Positions 40,363 through 49,716 of a DNA stretch of 64,000 bases are shown in pieces. The notes beneath the pieces are model-generated. The model saw only the letters and a program-made list of their open reading frames with translations. It was not told where the DNA came from and searched no databases. The stretch's first letter is position 1. Each line of letters starts with the position of its first letter. The translations under genes were made by a program, and so were the position numbers. Origin of the DNA: Mycolicibacterium peregrinum (lineage in GTDB: Bacteria > Actinomycetota > Actinomycetes > Mycobacteriales > Mycobacteriaceae); the NCBI RefSeq assembly GCF_001665785.1, contig NZ_LZSO01000035.1:121870-185869 (forward strand), given 5' to 3'.

Positions 40363-42021
40363 GTGAGCGACGAGCGTTACGACGCGTCCGCCACCGTCCA
40401 GGTGGCGACCACGGCCGCGCCCGCGGACCGTCCTGGGCGGGTCGGCTACGTACCTACCCGGACCAACCGGGTACGTGACGGCCTGGCCGTGGCATTGCTC
40501 GTCATCGCGATGCTGCTCCCGTGGAACCTGGAATTCGGGGTCGGTGTGCCCGGCAGCGCCGGGTCGACGTTTGTGATGTTGGCCATCGTGACGGTGCTCG
40601 CAATCGCGGCCGCGCTGGCGCCGCACGTGGGACCGTTCCGCCTTGGCTCAAGCCATTCCGACGTGGGGCGCACCAGCCTCGTCCGGTTCGTGCTCACCGC
40701 CGCCTACCTGGTGGTGGTCATCTGTTTCGCCGGCTATCACGTGGTGCAGACGGTGAGTGGTGGGGGCACCGGGGCCGTCCCGCCGGGGGTCGGGCCGGGC
40801 ATGCTGCTGGGCGTCGCGGGTGCTCTGCTCGCCGGGCAGCCACCCATCACGTCGATCACCGTCGAGGACAACAAGTTTCGGCGCTGGTATGCCATTGCGC
40901 GGGTGATCGGTTTCCTGTCGATCGCGCTGGCGACGCTGTCAGTCGCATTCAACCTCTACTGGCGGTTGCGGTACCTGTTCGTCACCCAGGTCGAGTTCGG
41001 CGGGCACGACATCGCCGTCATCGTCACCACATTGCTCTACGGCGCGGAGGCGATGATCGCACTCGTCATCGCCTCGCGCTGGCTGACCGAGCGGACCGGG
41101 GCAGCCCGGCTGGCCACGACGGCCATCGGGGTCTCGGGCGCGGTCGCCGCCACCCTGGTGTGGCTGGCCGGTATCGGCCGCGACATCGATGCGTTTCACG
41201 GCATCGCCCAGAACACCTCGACGGCGGCGGTCGGCTACGAGGGTTACCTCGCCTGGGCCGCGGCTGCCGCGATCGTTGCGCCGACGACGCTGTACGCCGT
41301 CTTTCTGATCAGGCCGCCGACCATCGGCGCCTACCGCGGTGCCGCGCAGAAGTGTCTGACGCTGATCGCCTTCTGGGCGTTCGCGGCGGCGGCTCTGCGG
41401 GTCGTCGACTTCCTGATCGCCCTGTCGCTCGACCTCCCGCGTGCGCTGTACGACACGGTCGCGATGACAGTGTTCAACCTGGTGACCGCGCTGGTCGCGC
41501 GGTGGCTGCACCGCCAGCTCGACCGGGGGCTGACGTCGACGACCGTGGCCGCGGCCTTCAGTGCGGTGTTGTTCGTCTTCACCGTGGCGAATGTGGCCAT
41601 CGGGGTGGCCCTGGCGCCGCGTTACTCCGGGTCGGCGCCCGCGGCGATCTACGGCAACAATCTCGCGCAGCAGATCACCAGCACCTTCGATGTCGCGGTG
41701 TGTGTCCTGAGCCTGCTCGTGTTGGCGGTCATGGTGTTCACCGGGCCGTTCGCCGGCTACCTGGTGCGCCGCCAAACCCGCGCTGCCAAGCCGGTGACCC
41801 CGGAACCACCGACGGAGGTCGTGCCGTCAAGGCCCGCCGTCGAGGAGTCCGCACCGCCGACCATCGTTCGACAGCCCCGGGCGGCGTCGGTGCCGAGAAT
41901 TGTTCGTCTGAAAGAGGATTCGACGACCGTGCTGGCCGCTCCGCCGACTACCGATCTCCAGGTGCCGACCCAGGCGCTGCGGATCCAGCGTCGTCCGCAG
42001 CGCCCGCCGTCGCAGAGCTAA
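40363..42021 (+). CDS. Polytopic membrane protein of unknown function
   Basis: A 552-residue protein with about twelve predicted membrane segments ('GLAVALLVIAMLLPWNLEFG' being the first, 'VAVCVLSLLVLAVMVFTGPF' the last) and short loops. A cytoplasmic Pro/Arg-rich tail of about 80 residues follows. I do not recognise a transport or enzymatic motif; it looks like a conserved mycobacterial membrane protein. The GTG at 40363 has GAGAGGAA eight bases upstream and is chosen over earlier in-frame starts. It is divergent from the DUF7159-type gene, and its stop overlaps the convergent hydrolase stop by 3 nt. Confidence 0.7.
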   Translation: MSDERYDASATVQVATTAAPADRPGRVGYVPTRTNRVRDGLAVALLVIAMLLPWNLEFGVGVPGSAGSTFVMLAIVTVLAIAAALAPHVGPFRLGSSHSDVGRTSLVRFVLTAAYLVVVICFAGYHVVQTVSGGGTGAVPPGVGPGMLLGVAGALLAGQPPITSITVEDNKFRRWYAIARVIGFLSIALATLSVAFNLYWRLRYLFVTQVEFGGHDIAVIVTTLLYGAEAMIALVIASRWLTERTGAARLATTAIGVSGAVAATLVWLAGIGRDIDAFHGIAQNTSTAAVGYEGYLAWAAAAAIVAPTTLYAVFLIRPPTIGAYRGAAQKCLTLIAFWAFAAAALRVVDFLIALSLDLPRALYDTVAMTVFNLVTALVARWLHRQLDRGLTSTTVAAAFSAVLFVFTVANVAIGVALAPRYSGSAPAAIYGNNLAQQITSTFDVAVCVLSLLVLAVMVFTGPFAGYLVRRQTRAAKPVTPEPPTEVVPSRPAVEESAPPTIVRQPRAASVPRIVRLKEDSTTVLAAPPTTDLQVPTQALRIQRRPQRPPSQS

Positions 42022-43595
42022 CCCGCGCGGTCGCTCCTGTGCTTCGAGGGGCGGTCGCGCTGAGGGGATGCGGATTTCGGGGCCTTCTTGGCCGAGCCGA
42101 TCGTTGAACGGATCGCTGAACGAACGGAATCCCGGTCGGAACCCCTCGCCCCGGGGACCGCCTTCAACCGCGGCGCCACACCGGTGCGTGGGGAGTCCGG
42201 TTGGGTTCTGGCGGGCCGACCGAGATGGCTGGGGGTCGTGTACTTCGGCGCAGCCTTGTCGGCATCGGCCGCGACTGTGGGGGCGGCTCTGTCGGCATCA
42301 CTCGGCTCCACGGTCTTCGGCGTCGGCGTCCTGCCGCCAAGAGCCTGGAACACCTTCGCCAGCGGCCGCGTGGCGTCCGTCAACGCCGTACCCATATCGA
42401 CCACGACCTGTCGCAGCGCTTGTTCGAACGGTGAATCGCGCACCGGATCGGCCGGATGCTCGGGCAGTGGGGTGTCCGGTTCGGCGTCGGAGACGACGGG
42501 CTGGGGCAGGGTCGGGACATACTTTTCGCCGGCGAGGATCGCCAGTGACTGCTCGAACGCGCCGGGCAACGCGTTCAGCGCTTCGTGGATCTTCTCGTCC
42601 GGGGTGATCCAGCCGAATTCCTTGACCCGACTGGGGTCTGCGGTGCGGTCGTATCCCATCTCGACGAACACCCGCAGCACCGGGTCGATGGCGTCGACGA
42701 AGCGCTCGGCGCCGATCAACGCGGCGGGTATGCGCAGCGGTGCCAGCAGCGGAAGGTACTGGGGCAGCGTCACGTAGGTGGTGTTGCCGACCTGGGTGGT
42801 GACGGCGTTGGGGGCATCTGGGTACTCCAGCACGTAGCCGGGGAAGGCGTGCTCAAAGACCTGCCCGGCAAGGGCGTTCGCGATGGACAGCACGTTGAAA
42901 TAGGCCGGGAAATCGGCGATGCCGTCGTACTGGTTCTGGTAGAAGGTGGTCTTGAACGGGCTGTCGGAGGGGCCCGGGCGGCCGAACGGGAAGATGTCAC
43001 CCAGTACCGGCAGATCGCTCCAGGACGCGAAGCGGGCGAGAATGCCGCCATTGGGCTGATACGGGTCACCGAGCAGGATGAACTCGTAATTCTGGGCATT
43101 GGCAACATAATTCGAAAGTTTGGCCATCTCTGTGCGCGCGATCTCGAGGACCTGCGTGCCCTGCGATACACCGATGATCGTCACCTTTTCGCCGAGCGGC
43201 GTCCTGGCGATGTCCTGCAGCAGGTAACCGGCACCGATCGCCTCGGACCTTTTCAGAGACTGTGTCCAGTACGGAAGGTCGGACCAGCCCGGCAGATCCG
43301 AGATGACCGGGATGCTGATGCTGATCTGCGCCGGATAGGGGACAGTGCGGTACGAGTCACCTTCGGGAACGATGCTGCCGTAGAAGAACATCGGGATGCT
43401 CAGACCGAACGCGTCGTACGACGCCCCGACCCCGAGCGTCGTTCCGGCCAGTTGCACCGCGGCACTGTAGGTAGCCGTCGGGGTGCTGACGGTGACCCCC
43501 GCTGATACCGCGACGACGATGCCGCCGGCGTACACCATCGCTTGCCACCGGCGTGCGCGGTGCAGCGGCACCCCGCGTCGACCCCGACCCTTCAT
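42018..43595 (-). CDS. PE-PPE-domain serine hydrolase, copy 1
   Basis: A 525-residue protein with a basic N-terminus and membrane segment or signal (about 18-45). A PE-PPE (PF08237-type) alpha/beta-hydrolase domain follows, containing 'YPAQISISIPVISDLPGWSD' and the nucleophile motif GVSQG. Conserved 'GDPYQPNGGILARF' and 'YDGIADFPAYFNVLSIANALAG' segments come after it. The C-terminal 130 residues are disordered and basic. PE-PPE domains of mycobacteria are esterases acting on cell-surface lipids. The ATG at 43595 is preferred (GAAGGG upstream). The neighbouring gene is a tandem paralogue with the same layout. Confidence 0.85.
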   Translation of the reverse strand: MKGRGRRGVPLHRARRWQAMVYAGGIVVAVSAGVTVSTPTATYSAAVQLAGTTLGVGASYDAFGLSIPMFFYGSIVPEGDSYRTVPYPAQISISIPVISDLPGWSDLPYWTQSLKRSEAIGAGYLLQDIARTPLGEKVTIIGVSQGTQVLEIARTEMAKLSNYVANAQNYEFILLGDPYQPNGGILARFASWSDLPVLGDIFPFGRPGPSDSPFKTTFYQNQYDGIADFPAYFNVLSIANALAGQVFEHAFPGYVLEYPDAPNAVTTQVGNTTYVTLPQYLPLLAPLRIPAALIGAERFVDAIDPVLRVFVEMGYDRTADPSRVKEFGWITPDEKIHEALNALPGAFEQSLAILAGEKYVPTLPQPVVSDAEPDTPLPEHPADPVRDSPFEQALRQVVVDMGTALTDATRPLAKVFQALGGRTPTPKTVEPSDADRAAPTVAADADKAAPKYTTPSHLGRPARTQPDSPRTGVAPRLKAVPGARGSDRDSVRSAIRSTIGSAKKAPKSASPQRDRPSKHRSDRAG

Positions 43596-43746
43596 GGCTT
43601 GCACCCTTCCCCGATGCGGTGCGTACAGGGACCGGAAGTTACCAGCGAAGACAGCGGTCCAAAGCAAGTTCGCGGCAACTGCTCGGACGGCGGTGGTGGC
43701 GTTCTTTCGGGAAATGACGGCCAAGAGTTGTTGCGGCAAACAAAGA

Positions 43747-43779
43747 TTCGCCGACGGTGCTGGCAACACCGTCGGCGAA
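43747..43779 (-). terminator. Rho-independent terminator of PE-PPE-domain gene copy 2
   Basis: A perfect 13-bp stem (TTCGCCGACGGTG) with a 7-nt loop is followed on the minus strand by a T-rich run (TCTTTGTTTG). It lies 22 nt past the stop at 43802. Confidence 0.88.
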
Positions 43780-43801
43780 ATCCTTCAGGGGCCGGCGACG
43801 G

Positions 43802-45427
43802 CTAACTTGCGTGTGCGCTCGCGCGCTTCGAATTCCCTTCGCGCTGACTGTCTGCCGAGTTCGCGGACTGCTTTGCGGCGCGCCTTGCCGATCGAACTGA
43901 AGCCCGGTCGGAGCGATCGGTTCCCGACACTGTGCTCGCTCCCCGCTCATGGATCGACGTGCGGGCGGGTGTGGTGCTCGGGTCGCGCTTCCCGGAACCG
44001 TCGGTATCCGGGACCGCTCTCAGTCGTCGCTGCGCCGAACCGGTTTGGGGAGAATCCGTTCCCGCCCGCTGATGCCGACTCAAGGGGCTGGGCTTCGGCG
44101 TGGTGTCGCTCTCGGCCTCGTCTTCGTTCTTGACGGCGTTCTTCGGTGCCGTTGGCTCGCCGATGGCCTGCAGTACCTTCGCGAGCGGCCGGGTGGCATT
44201 CGACAAGGCTGCCGCCACGTCCTCCACCGTGTGGCGCACACCTTGCTCGAACGGCGAGGTGCCCACCGGGTCGATCGGATGTTGGGTCACCGGGGCTTCG
44301 GGTTCGGCGCCGGAGACGACGGGCTGCGGCAGCGTGGGGGTGTACTTCTCGCCGGCCAGGATCGCCAGTGACTGCTCGAACGCGCCGGGCAACGCGTTCA
44401 GGGCTTCGTGGATCTTCTCTTCGGGTGTTGTCCAGCCGAATTCCTTGACCTGGCTGGGATCTGCGGTGCGGTCGTAGCCCATCTCGACGAACACCCGCAG
44501 CACCGGGTCCATGGCGTCGACGAAGCGTTCCGCGCCGATCAGTGCTGCGGGTATGCGCAGCGGTGCCAGCAGTGGAAGGTACTGGGGCAGCGTCACGTAG
44601 GTGGTGTTTCCGACCTGCGTGCTCACGGCGTTGGCGGCGTCGGGGTGTTCCAGCACATAGCCGGGAAAGACGTGCTGGAACAGGATCCCGGCGAGGGCGT
44701 TGGCAATGGACAGCACGTTGAAATAGGCCGGGAAATCGGCGAAGCCGTCGTACTGGTTCTGGTAGTAGGTGGTCTTGAACGGGCTGTCCGACGGTCCCGG
44801 TCGGCCGAGCGGAAAGATGTCGCCGAGCACGGGCACATCGCTCCACGAGGTGAAGCGGGCCAGGATGCCGCCGTTGGGCTGGTACGGGTCACCGATGAAG
44901 ACGAACTCGTAATTGCCGGCATTGGCAACGTAATTCGGGTCCTTGGCCATCTCGGCACGCACGATCTCGGCCACCTCGGTGCCCTGTGACATGCCGATGA
45001 TCGTGACCTTGTCGTCGGCCGGTGTCCCGGCGATGTCCTGCTGGAGGTAGCCCGCCCCGATCTCCTCGGACCGTTTGAGTGAGTGCGGCCAGTACGGAAT
45101 GTCGGACAGCCCGGGCAGGTCGGAGATGATCGGGAAGTCGAGGTTGATCTGCGCAGGGTAGGGCACGGTGTGGAACGAGTCGCCTTCGGGGACCGTTCTG
45201 CCGTAGAAGAACAGCGGGATGCTCAACCCGAATCCGTCGAACGACGGCCCGACGCCGATCGTGGTGCCGACCAGCCGCACCGCGGCACTGTAGATGGCTG
45301 ATGGAGTGCTGACGCTGAACCCGGCTGATACGGCGACGACAACTCCGCCGGCCATCAGCGTCGACCCCCAACGACGTGAACCGCGCCCTCGTCGCGCATG
45401 GCGCGACGATTCCCCCCGACCCCTCAT
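43802..45427 (-). CDS. PE-PPE-domain serine hydrolase, copy 2
   Basis: A 541-residue paralogue of the downstream gene product: N-terminal membrane segment, PE-PPE hydrolase domain with the nucleophile motif GMSQG, 'GDPYQPNGGILARFTSWSDV' and a disordered C-terminus. Over the hydrolase domain the two copies are nearly superimposable; they differ mainly in the tails. The ATG at 45427 begins a signal/anchor matching copy 1; an earlier in-frame start is possible but less natural. Its upstream region shares AAGTTACCAGCG with copy 1 and contains a TetR-like palindrome. Confidence 0.85.
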   Translation of the reverse strand: MRGRGESSRHARRGRGSRRWGSTLMAGGVVVAVSAGFSVSTPSAIYSAAVRLVGTTIGVGPSFDGFGLSIPLFFYGRTVPEGDSFHTVPYPAQINLDFPIISDLPGLSDIPYWPHSLKRSEEIGAGYLQQDIAGTPADDKVTIIGMSQGTEVAEIVRAEMAKDPNYVANAGNYEFVFIGDPYQPNGGILARFTSWSDVPVLGDIFPLGRPGPSDSPFKTTYYQNQYDGFADFPAYFNVLSIANALAGILFQHVFPGYVLEHPDAANAVSTQVGNTTYVTLPQYLPLLAPLRIPAALIGAERFVDAMDPVLRVFVEMGYDRTADPSQVKEFGWTTPEEKIHEALNALPGAFEQSLAILAGEKYTPTLPQPVVSGAEPEAPVTQHPIDPVGTSPFEQGVRHTVEDVAAALSNATRPLAKVLQAIGEPTAPKNAVKNEDEAESDTTPKPSPLSRHQRAGTDSPQTGSAQRRLRAVPDTDGSGKRDPSTTPARTSIHERGASTVSGTDRSDRASVRSARRAAKQSANSADSQREGNSKRASAHAS

Positions 45428-45590
45428 GCTGTTCCCGCTTTCCTCATGGTGGTGAGCGGCCGTCCGGATGGCACGGCCGAACATCAGGTCCGCGACCAGC
45501 GCGTCAACGGTGAAATGTGACAGGCGCCACTTCGCGTGCTGCGGGAAAGTTACCAGCGGGTAGCGATCTATGACAAGAGTCACTTTTCGA

Positions 45591-45606
45591 AACAAGAACT
45601 CTTGTT
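45591..45606. promoter_or_regulatory. Palindromic operator upstream of PE-PPE-domain gene copy 2
   Basis: AACAAGA-ac-TCTTGTT is a 7+7 bp inverted repeat. A related half-site ACAAGAGT lies near 45573. It sits between the hydrolase start and the 3' end of the adjacent TetR gene, whose product is the likely ligand. Confidence 0.5.
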
Positions 45607-45625
45607 GCAAATGCGGTTTGTCGTT

Positions 45626-46339
45626 TCAGCGGGCTGTCGCCGCGATCCCGGCGCGAACCACCGAGACGAACGTCGTCATGGTGCCGATCAGGGTGTCGAT
45701 GGTCGGCGGCGAGTCGCTCGTGGTCTCTCGTTGGTGCAACCAGTCGGCCACGCTCTCGAACAGGCCGCCCACGGTCGACACCGCCAGGCTGTGGTAGTCC
45801 ACCGCGCCGTTCTCGGGCAGGCAGGGAAACTCGCGTTGCCGCCACAGTTCTTCGAGGAAGGCCGCGGTCCAGCGCCGATTCTCGCGGCGGGCACGTTCAA
45901 CCCGCGGCGAGATCCCGGCGCATTCACCGAAAGCCACCACGGCCACGCGGGGATCGTCGACGAGCGCGTGGGCGAACGCCGACAACAGGCGATGGACGGT
46001 TTCGTCGGGATCATCGGGGGCATCGGCGAGCGCTGCGACCGCCTGCTTTTCGATGCGCGCTGCGATCTGAGTCAGCAGGGCCAGGTAGCAGTCCTCTTTG
46101 CTGTCGAACACCTCGTAGAACGCCTTGTTGCCCACATACGCTGCCTGGCAGATCTGCTCGATCGACGTGTTCGGGTACCCGTCGCGGGCGATCAGCTCGA
46201 AGGCCGCCGTCAACAGTTGTTCGCGGCGATGGGCACGACGCTGCTCGGCATCGAGTCCGCGGATCGTGCGCTGCCCGCGGGGCTTTGCGGTGGGCTCCGG
46301 AGTTTCGTGCGCATCGGGGGCCACCGGCGGTCTACCCAT
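45626..46339 (-). CDS. TetR-family transcriptional regulator
   Basis: A 237-residue TetR repressor. After a disordered N-terminus, the helix-turn-helix 'AAFELIARDGYPNTSIEQICQAAYVGNKAFYEVF' occupies about 44-78, followed by a helical ligand domain. It lies directly upstream of, and in the same direction as, the tandem hydrolase genes, and probably regulates them through the palindrome at 45591-45606. The ligand is unknown. Confidence 0.85.
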   Translation of the reverse strand: MGRPPVAPDAHETPEPTAKPRGQRTIRGLDAEQRRAHRREQLLTAAFELIARDGYPNTSIEQICQAAYVGNKAFYEVFDSKEDCYLALLTQIAARIEKQAVAALADAPDDPDETVHRLLSAFAHALVDDPRVAVVAFGECAGISPRVERARRENRRWTAAFLEELWRQREFPCLPENGAVDYHSLAVSTVGGLFESVADWLHQRETTSDSPPTIDTLIGTMTTFVSVVRAGIAATAR

Positions 46340-46651
46340 GGATCGCAGTGTAGTGGCGTCACCGGCACGCAGACCTTCGATGTGGACCTTCTGCTGCCCG
46401 TCTTGGATGACCGGCAGACGATGACGGCCCGGGTTTGCGGGTGTGTCGGCAGGCGGCCAGGTCTGGACATCGGAAACGGCTGAGAGTTGTTGCGGGAAGG
46501 GTAATTCGGCCGGACCGGCTGGGCATGCTCAGGCTGAGTGGATGCCAAACGCCTTGGCCCACTTATTGAGAGTTCTCTTTGGTTCTTGAGGGAACTCTAT
46601 GCTTCACATTCTCGGAGCGCGCCAACAGCGCTGCTATGCCACAGTAAATTG
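46340..46651. other. Divergent intergenic region, TetR / cutinase-like gene
   Basis: About 310 bp. The cutinase-like reading frame is open back to 46538, but the upstream 38 codons do not look like a signal peptide, so they are treated as leader here. No clear hairpin or operator was found. Confidence 0.35.
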
Positions 46652-47578
46652 GTGGGAAAGTTCGGAAGTGCCGGTTTGGTTGCCGTCATGGCGGGGGCGG
46701 CTTCCGTGATGAGCAACATGGCGATGCCGTCCGCCGATGCGGCACCGTGTCCGGATGCTGAGGTGATATTCGCCCGCGGCACGATGGAAGCGCCGGGAGT
46801 AGGCGATACCGGCGAGGCGTTCGTTAACTCGTTGCGTGCCAACGTCGGCGCGAAATCGGTGGACGTCTATCCCGTCGATTACCCCGCAACCACTGACTTC
46901 CCGACTGCCGTCCAGGGAATCGCCGACGCACGAGCGCGCATCATGACCACCGCCGCCAACTGTCCCGACACCAAGATGGTGCTCGGCGGGTTCTCCCAGG
47001 GCGCGGCGGTCATCGGTTTCGTTACGGCCAGCGTTGTGCCCGACGGGGTTTCAGTGGCCGACGTTCCTGCGCCGATGCCGCCCGATGTGGCGGATCATGT
47101 CGCGGCCGTGGCCTTGTTCGGCAAACCATCGCCGCGATTCATGAAGGTGATCAACAACCCCTCGGTGATCGTCGGCCCGAATTACACCGCCAAGGCCATC
47201 GACCTGTGCGTCGACAACGACCTGGTGTGCGACCCGCAGGGCAGGAGCTTCGGCATTCACACCCAATATGCGGAAGCCGGCCTGGTCAACCAGGGGGCAG
47301 CATTCGCGGCGAGCAAGCTTCAAGACGACTGGGCACAGGAGGCAGCTCAGCCACCGCCGGCGACGCTGGTGGGTACCGGACCGTCGCAGCCGTCGCGGGT
47401 GCAACCGGCCCAGCCTGCCCAGTCTCCGCAACCCGCACAGCACATGGGCCCGGCCCAGCAGAACCTTCCCGGACCGGCTCCGGCGCAGAGTCCCACAGCG
47501 CCGACGCCTGCCGCACCCGGACCTGCGGCACCCGTCGCGCCCGTCCCGGCTGCACCGCCGCCGATTGCGCCGGTATAG
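46652..47578 (+). CDS. Secreted cutinase-family esterase (Culp type)
   Basis: A 308-residue (from this start) cutinase-like protein. A hydrophobic signal ends ADA near residue 30. The cutinase fold follows: 'CPDAEVIFARGTMEAPGVG', nucleophile Ser115 in 'GGFSQGA', Asp in 'CVDNDLVCDPQG' and His in 'FGIHTQY'. A tail of about 85 residues is rich in Pro, Ala and Gln. Culp proteins are secreted lipases or esterases. The GTG at 46652 is chosen because it leaves a normal signal peptide; no strong RBS decides it, and a start at 46538 is possible. Confidence 0.85.
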   Translation: MGKFGSAGLVAVMAGAASVMSNMAMPSADAAPCPDAEVIFARGTMEAPGVGDTGEAFVNSLRANVGAKSVDVYPVDYPATTDFPTAVQGIADARARIMTTAANCPDTKMVLGGFSQGAAVIGFVTASVVPDGVSVADVPAPMPPDVADHVAAVALFGKPSPRFMKVINNPSVIVGPNYTAKAIDLCVDNDLVCDPQGRSFGIHTQYAEAGLVNQGAAFAASKLQDDWAQEAAQPPPATLVGTGPSQPSRVQPAQPAQSPQPAQHMGPAQQNLPGPAPAQSPTAPTPAAPGPAAPVAPVPAAPPPIAPV

Positions 47579-47581
47579 CCG

Positions 47582-47866
47582 CTAGTGGTGCGTGTTGTCG
47601 CCGAATAGATAGACGCCGGTGTGGTGGCCGATGAAGTTGTTCGCGATGTAGAGCACTCCGACAATCACCACGACCAGCACCAACGCGAACATCACCCAGC
47701 TGAGGCCCACCAGCAGACGGCGCCGCGCCGCAGTCGTGGGCCCTTCGGCCACGCCCGCGATATGCAGCCGGACGCCGATCGCGAACAGTGTGGGCACGGA
47801 TGCGCCGACGGCCAGGCCGAAGAGCAGGATCTTGCTGACGGCCACGAGGTTGATCCAGTTGTTCAT
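47582..47866 (-). CDS. Small two-span membrane protein next to PitA
   Basis: A 94-residue protein with two membrane segments ('AVSKILLFGLAVGASVPTLF' and 'LSWVMFALVLVVVIVGVLYI') and a His-rich end. A gene of this kind sits next to pitA in M. tuberculosis (Rv0544c/Rv0545c). It is 15 nt downstream of pitA and likely co-transcribed; the function is unknown. Confidence 0.78.
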   Translation of the reverse strand: MNNWINLVAVSKILLFGLAVGASVPTLFAIGVRLHIAGVAEGPTTAARRRLLVGLSWVMFALVLVVVIVGVLYIANNFIGHHTGVYLFGDNTHH

Positions 47867-47881
47867 CTGACTGCCCCGTCC

Positions 47882-49042
47882 CTACTTGCCTTCAGCCGTG
47901 CCGTCGAACGCGGTGAGGCTGCCCTGCCACGCGTCGTTGACGTTCTTGTGGTCGATCGGTGGCTTACGTGACTTGAGCCAGATGGGCACCGTCGCGGCGA
48001 CGAGGGCCAAGAACCCGACCAGCGCCCCGGCAAAGCCGCCGATCCCGTGCACCAGGAAGTAGGTCAGCGCACCCACCAGGCCGGCCGCAGGCAGGGTGAT
48101 CAGCCAGGCGGTGGCCATGTTGCGGGCGACATCCCACCGCACCTCGGTGCGCCGGCCAAGCCCACTGCCCAGGATCGACCCGGTGGCGACGTGCGTGGTG
48201 GACAGCGAGTAGCCGAAGTGGCTGGACAGCAGGATGGTCGCCGCCGAGGAGACTTCCGCGGCCATACCCTGGGGAGCTTCGGTGTCGACCAGGCCCTTGC
48301 CGAGGGTGCGAATGACGCGCCAGCCGCCCGAGAGGGTGCCGAGGGCGATGGCGACGGCGCAGGCCACGATCACCCAGAACGGCGGCATGGTCGCGGATTC
48401 GTCGACGGCGCCATAGGAGATCAGGGCCAGGAAGATGATGCCCATCGTCTTTTGGGCGTCATTGGTGCCGTGCGCCAGCGAGATCAGCGATGCCGAGCCG
48501 ATCTGGCCGTAGCGGAACGCGGCGATCGTGCGGTCCTTCGGCAAGCCGCGGATCAACCGGTAGACCAGCCAGCTGGCGATGCAGGCGACCACGCCGGCGA
48601 TCAGCGGCGAGAGCACCGCGGGCACCATGACGGTGGAGACGACGCCGTGCCAGATCACGCCGTGGCCGCCGACCGCGGCGATCATCGCCCCGACGATGCC
48701 GCCGATGAGGGCATGAGATGAGCTGGAGGGGATGCCCAGTAGCCAGGTGAACAGGTTCCACAGGATCGCCCCGACGAGTCCGGCGAACACCAGCTCCAGG
48801 GTCACCAGATCGGCATCGACCAGACCTTTGGCGATCGTGGCCGCCACGGCGGTGGACAGGAAGGCGCCGACGAGGTTCAGCAGTGCCGAGAGGGCTACGG
48901 CGGTGCGGGGTTTGAGTGCGCCGCTGGCGATCGATGTCGCCATTGCGTTGCCGGTGTCGTGAAAGCCGTTGGTGAAGTCGAACATCAATGCGGTGAAGAC
49001 CACGATGCACAGCAGGAGGAACTGTAACGACACGGTAAACAA
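47882..49042 (-). CDS. pitA: Low-affinity inorganic phosphate transporter PitA
   Basis: A 386-residue PiT-family permease with the signature 'FDFTNGFHDTGNAMATSIASG' split near 21-41, a second repeat signature 'LAHGTNDAQKTMGIIFL' and about ten membrane segments. 'IPSSSSHALIGGIVGA' is also characteristic. It imports phosphate, usually as a metal-phosphate complex with protons. The call assumes a TTG start at 49042; a GTG at 49033 is equally possible, as no strong RBS is visible. Confidence 0.92.
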   Translation of the reverse strand: MFTVSLQFLLLCIVVFTALMFDFTNGFHDTGNAMATSIASGALKPRTAVALSALLNLVGAFLSTAVAATIAKGLVDADLVTLELVFAGLVGAILWNLFTWLLGIPSSSSHALIGGIVGAMIAAVGGHGVIWHGVVSTVMVPAVLSPLIAGVVACIASWLVYRLIRGLPKDRTIAAFRYGQIGSASLISLAHGTNDAQKTMGIIFLALISYGAVDESATMPPFWVIVACAVAIALGTLSGGWRVIRTLGKGLVDTEAPQGMAAEVSSAATILLSSHFGYSLSTTHVATGSILGSGLGRRTEVRWDVARNMATAWLITLPAAGLVGALTYFLVHGIGGFAGALVGFLALVAATVPIWLKSRKPPIDHKNVNDAWQGSLTAFDGTAEGK

Positions 49043-49124
49043 TTCTTGAACACAATCGCAACGAGAACCTAATTAACTGGCTGAGTTTTCGGTCACGTTT
49101 CGGAGCCCCAGGTAGAACCCCGGC

Positions 49125-49571
49125 TCAGCGCTTCGGGATGTCGACGCCGAGAAGCTTGAGTCCCTCATTGATGTGCAGGTGGGCCTCGTCCATGGTGGCG
49201 CCCAACTTCGTCAGCCGGGCGGAACTGTTTGCCGGTGTCAATGCCTCGCACTGGTCGGCCATGCTGCGGAAGCCGTCGAAGCCTTCTCCCAGGGCATTGT
49301 TGACCGCGACGTCGGGCCCGGGCAGGACCTTGGGTTGGACGGAGTCGACGTATTTGCGCAAGTCGGTGCACGCGGTGTGCAGTGCGCCGTAGTTGGTGAC
49401 GGGCGCCGTCATCGCATCGCCGATCGGGCCCAGTTGAGTGCCGAGGCCGGCGACCGCGTCGATCACGGCCTGCCGCCATTCATCGGTCACCGGGGCTGCG
49501 GTGGGCTTGCCCGCGACAGTGCAACCGGCGAGCACCGACGCGGTGGCCACGAGAGCAGCGATGTACCTCAT
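49125..49571 (-). CDS. Small lipoprotein of unknown function
   Basis: A 148-residue lipoprotein: 'MRYIAALVATASVLAGC' gives lipobox Cys17, followed by a helical mature domain with two Cys ('HTACTDLRKYV' and 'ADQCEAL'). The frame is open further upstream, but the ATG at 49571 makes a correct lipoprotein signal. No family function is recognised. Confidence 0.72.
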   Translation of the reverse strand: MRYIAALVATASVLAGCTVAGKPTAAPVTDEWRQAVIDAVAGLGTQLGPIGDAMTAPVTNYGALHTACTDLRKYVDSVQPKVLPGPDVAVNNALGEGFDGFRSMADQCEALTPANSSARLTKLGATMDEAHLHINEGLKLLGVDIPKR

Positions 49572-49716
49572 ATGCAGCGAGCTTATGGGGTGCAACCGTT
49601 CCCGCGAGGCACGATGCCGCGCAGGGGAGTTTGCGCGGAGATCGCCGCACCCACGTGTAAGCGCCGTCACACCGGTAACCTGGGTGAGGACTGACTAGGC
49701 AGATCGGGGGATCGGT

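Noticed and set aside
40521..42107. 528-codon open frame overlapping the membrane-protein gene
   Set aside because: It is the +1 frame of the same strand, Arg/Gly-rich and without membrane segments; the 40363 frame has clear membrane helices and an RBS.
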